A stretch of DNA of 64,000 bases from Cellulomonas gilvus ATCC 13127. Lineage in GTDB: Bacteria > Actinomycetota > Actinomycetes > Actinomycetales > Cellulomonadaceae. The stretch's first letter is position 1. Each line of letters opens with the position of its first letter. A program made the position numbers and the translations under genes. Below, piece by piece: positions 62,466 to 64,000 of this stretch. The DNA is taken from the NCBI RefSeq assembly GCF_000218545.1, contig NC_015671.1:3162001-3226000 (forward strand). The letters run 5' to 3'. Below the pieces are notes generated by a model. That model worked only from the letters and a program-made list of their open reading frames with translations. It was not told where the DNA came from and searched no databases.

Positions 62466-62616
62466 TCGTCCACAGGCTTCGAGGGTACGGCGGACCTCTG
62501 ACAGAGCCCCTGACCTGCATGTTCCTGCGGGTCGAACGACACGGGCGTGATTCGACCCACAGGGGCCCACAGCGGCGTCCACACCGCGACGCGTGTTGTC
62601 CCCCGTGTCGTCCACA
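62466..62616. promoter_or_regulatory. Cluster of three DnaA-box-like sites
   Basis: TCGTCCACA (62466-62474), GCGTCCACA (62575-62583) and TCGTCCACA (62608-62616) differ by one or two bases from the actinobacterial DnaA box TTGTCCACA. The interval 62432-62716 holds no gene. A role in linking nrd expression to replication is possible but untested. Confidence 0.35.
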
Positions 62617-62716
62617 ACCGGTATGCCCGATTCACCCCGAAAACGGGCGTCGCCCCGCCGCCGCACCCGGTTCCACCGGAGGCTCGGCGACGGGGCGGGG
62701 TCCACCGTCTGGACGG

Positions 62717-63589
62717 TCAGGAGGCCGTGGTGGCCGTCCAGGCCGCGCGCAGGCCGTCGACGAGCGGGGTCGTCGGGCGGCCGATCAGGGTGCGCAGGGT
62801 GTCGGTCACGTCCGCGAGCGTGCCCGCCGCGATGTTCTGGTCGAGCGCGACCAGGAAGCCCGCGGTGCCCTCGTGGAGGCCCGCGGCCAACAGACCCGCG
62901 CGCTGCTCGTCGGGCGTCGCGCGCACGTAGGTCACGGGCCGGCCCAGCACCTCACCGACCGCGGCGGCCAGCTCGTCGTGCGTCCACGCCACGTCGCCCG
63001 TCAGCTCGTAGGTGCGGCCGTCGTGCTCCGCGCTCGTCAGCACCGCCACCGCACCCGCGGCGAAGTCGGCGCGGGACGCCGAGGCGACGCGGCCGTCGCC
63101 GGCGGACGCGACCACCTGGCCGGTCGCGGCGGCCTGCTGCAGCGTGGGCACGTAGTTCTCCGTGTACCAGTTGTTGCGCAGCACGGTCACGACGAGGCCC
63201 GACGCGGTCAGGAGCTCCTCGGTCGCCCGGTGCTCGGGTGCGAGCACGAGCTCGGTGGCGTCCGCGTGCGGCGCGCTCGTGTAGACGATGCGGCGCACAC
63301 CGGCCGCGCGCGCGGCGTCGATCGCCGCGCCGTGCTGCGCGACGCGCTGCCCCACCTCGGAGCCCGAGACGAGCATGAGCGTGTCGGCGCCCGCGAGCGC
63401 GGCCGCGAGCGTCTCGGGGCGCGCGTAGTCGATCTCGACCACGCGCACGCCGCGCCCGGCCAGGTCCGCCAGGCGCTTGGTGCGCCGGCCTCCCGCGACC
63501 ACCTGGTCCGGGGCGACGCCGGCCTCCAGCAGACCCTCGACGATCAGACGGCCCAGGTGGCCGGTGGCCCCGGTGACGACGACAGACAT
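62717..63589 (-). CDS. NmrA-like NAD(P)H-binding oxidoreductase (QOR2 type)
   Basis: 290 residues from ATG 63589, preceded by GAGGAG. N-terminal VVTGATGHLGRLIVEGLL binds NAD(P). RIVYTSAPHAD and LRNNWYTENY are typical of quinone oxidoreductase 2-like proteins. It is divergent from an HxlR regulator, a frequent pairing in which quinone or electrophile stress controls expression. Confidence 0.9.
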   Translation of the reverse strand: MSVVVTGATGHLGRLIVEGLLEAGVAPDQVVAGGRRTKRLADLAGRGVRVVEIDYARPETLAAALAGADTLMLVSGSEVGQRVAQHGAAIDAARAAGVRRIVYTSAPHADATELVLAPEHRATEELLTASGLVVTVLRNNWYTENYVPTLQQAAATGQVVASAGDGRVASASRADFAAGAVAVLTSAEHDGRTYELTGDVAWTHDELAAAVGEVLGRPVTYVRATPDEQRAGLLAAGLHEGTAGFLVALDQNIAAGTLADVTDTLRTLIGRPTTPLVDGLRAAWTATTAS

Positions 63590-63690
63590 GTGCTTCTCCT
63601 CGATCAGGTGTTCCGTGCGGTGCCGGACGGCCGGTGCGCGGCCTCCGGACGGTCCAACGGCGCGGGCCGCGTACACTTTCCCGATCGACC

Positions 63691-63713
63691 GTACCCACTT
63701 CGTCGTCGGGTAC
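63691..63713. promoter_or_regulatory. GTACCC/GGGTAC inverted repeat, likely HxlR operator
   Basis: GTACCC (63691-63696) and GGGTAC (63708-63713) form a dyad in the divergent promoter region of the oxidoreductase and the HxlR gene. HxlR-type regulators commonly bind GTAC-containing dyads. Confidence 0.5.
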
Positions 63714-63729
63714 CTACCTGGGGGTAAGC

Positions 63730-64000
63730 ATGCAGACCACGACGCTGAGCGGCGCTCCGGACGTGACCCAGGTCACGGGCTTCGCCGCGATGCTCGCGGC
63801 CGGTCGGCTGCCCGCCGCGTGCCCTAGCCGCATCGTGCTGGACCACGTGACCAGCCGGTGGGGCGTCCTGGTGCTGGTCGCGCTGTCCCAGGGCAGCCTG
63901 CGCTGGGGCGAGCTGCGCCGGACCGTGGAGGGCGTGAGCGAGAAGATGCTGGCCCAGACGCTCCGCACGCTCGAGGCGGACGGGTTGGTCGAGCGCACCG
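63730..64000 (+). CDS. HxlR-family transcriptional regulator, partial
   Basis: The first 90 residues before the window ends. The winged-helix core RWGVLVLVALSQGSLRWGELRRTVEGVSEKMLAQTLRTLEADGLVER is complete, and C31 in PAACPSRIV may be the redox-sensing cysteine known in this family. A TGGGGGTAAGC site precedes ATG 63730. It probably represses the divergent oxidoreductase gene. Confidence 0.9.
   Translation, partial: MQTTTLSGAPDVTQVTGFAAMLAAGRLPAACPSRIVLDHVTSRWGVLVLVALSQGSLRWGELRRTVEGVSEKMLAQTLRTLEADGLVERT

Overview
The window comes from a high-GC actinomycete chromosome. Supporting signs are GTG starts, GTGA/ATGA gene overlaps, promoters of the form TANNNT placed 6-7 bases before a start codon (leaderless transcripts), a class Ib nrdHIEF operon, LLM flavin oxidoreductase and DUF2510 genes, and a GH127 arabinofuranosidase operon. 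The secreted sugar-degrading genes and general style suggest Cellulomonadaceae, but nothing here fixes the genus.

Positions 1-6.7 kb hold a restriction/defence island. A leftward operon (Vsr endonuclease, SF2 helicase, PD-(D/E)XK-like protein, GHKL/MutL-like ATPase that runs off the window) faces away from a rightward cytosine-5 methyltransferase and putative endonuclease. Positions 6.8-25.5 kb are mostly ordinary chromosome: DinB-like protein, S51 peptidase, cold-shock protein, LytR_C protein, uracil permease, GT87-like mannosyltransferase, LLM oxidoreductase, Fpg/Nei glycosylase, a divergent membrane AAA+/M41 protease, a GH127 enzyme coupled to a large secreted Ig-like protein, an L,D-transpeptidase lipoprotein and a DsbA-like thioredoxin.

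Positions 25.6-38.9 kb form a rearranged accessory island. It carries three MacB-type ABC modules: a leftward module B (27.7-30.1 kb, with peptidoglycan-binding adaptor), a leftward module C (31.3-34.0 kb) and a rightward module A (34.3-38.6 kb). These come with small Cys-containing lipoproteins and a short secreted peptide gene that has its own terminator just before module B. The start of module A is duplicated 8.6 kb away as a broken, chimeric copy. Two IS3-family remnants and a truncated DUF6966 gene show repeated rearrangement.

Positions 38.9-55.2 kb return to chromosomal genes: LapA-like protein, tRNA-Ser(CGA), sirtuin, tadA, upp, an exceptional 1309-residue fusion of an ECF sigma factor to a membrane-anchored adhesin, a phosphotransferase, a DUF1540 protein, a ScoMcrA-head protein, an ABC-F gene with an in-frame amber stop, and an FtsX/ATPase/TetR efflux cassette behind a perfect 15-bp dyad operator. 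Positions 55.3-57.1 kb hold a four-gene overlapping operon with a secreted HNH nuclease and likely immunity-type partners. Positions 57.6-62.3 kb are the nrd operon, interrupted between nrdE and nrdF by a free-standing GIY-YIG homing endonuclease and preceded by two NrdR boxes. The window ends with an NmrA-like oxidoreductase and a divergent, truncated HxlR regulator.
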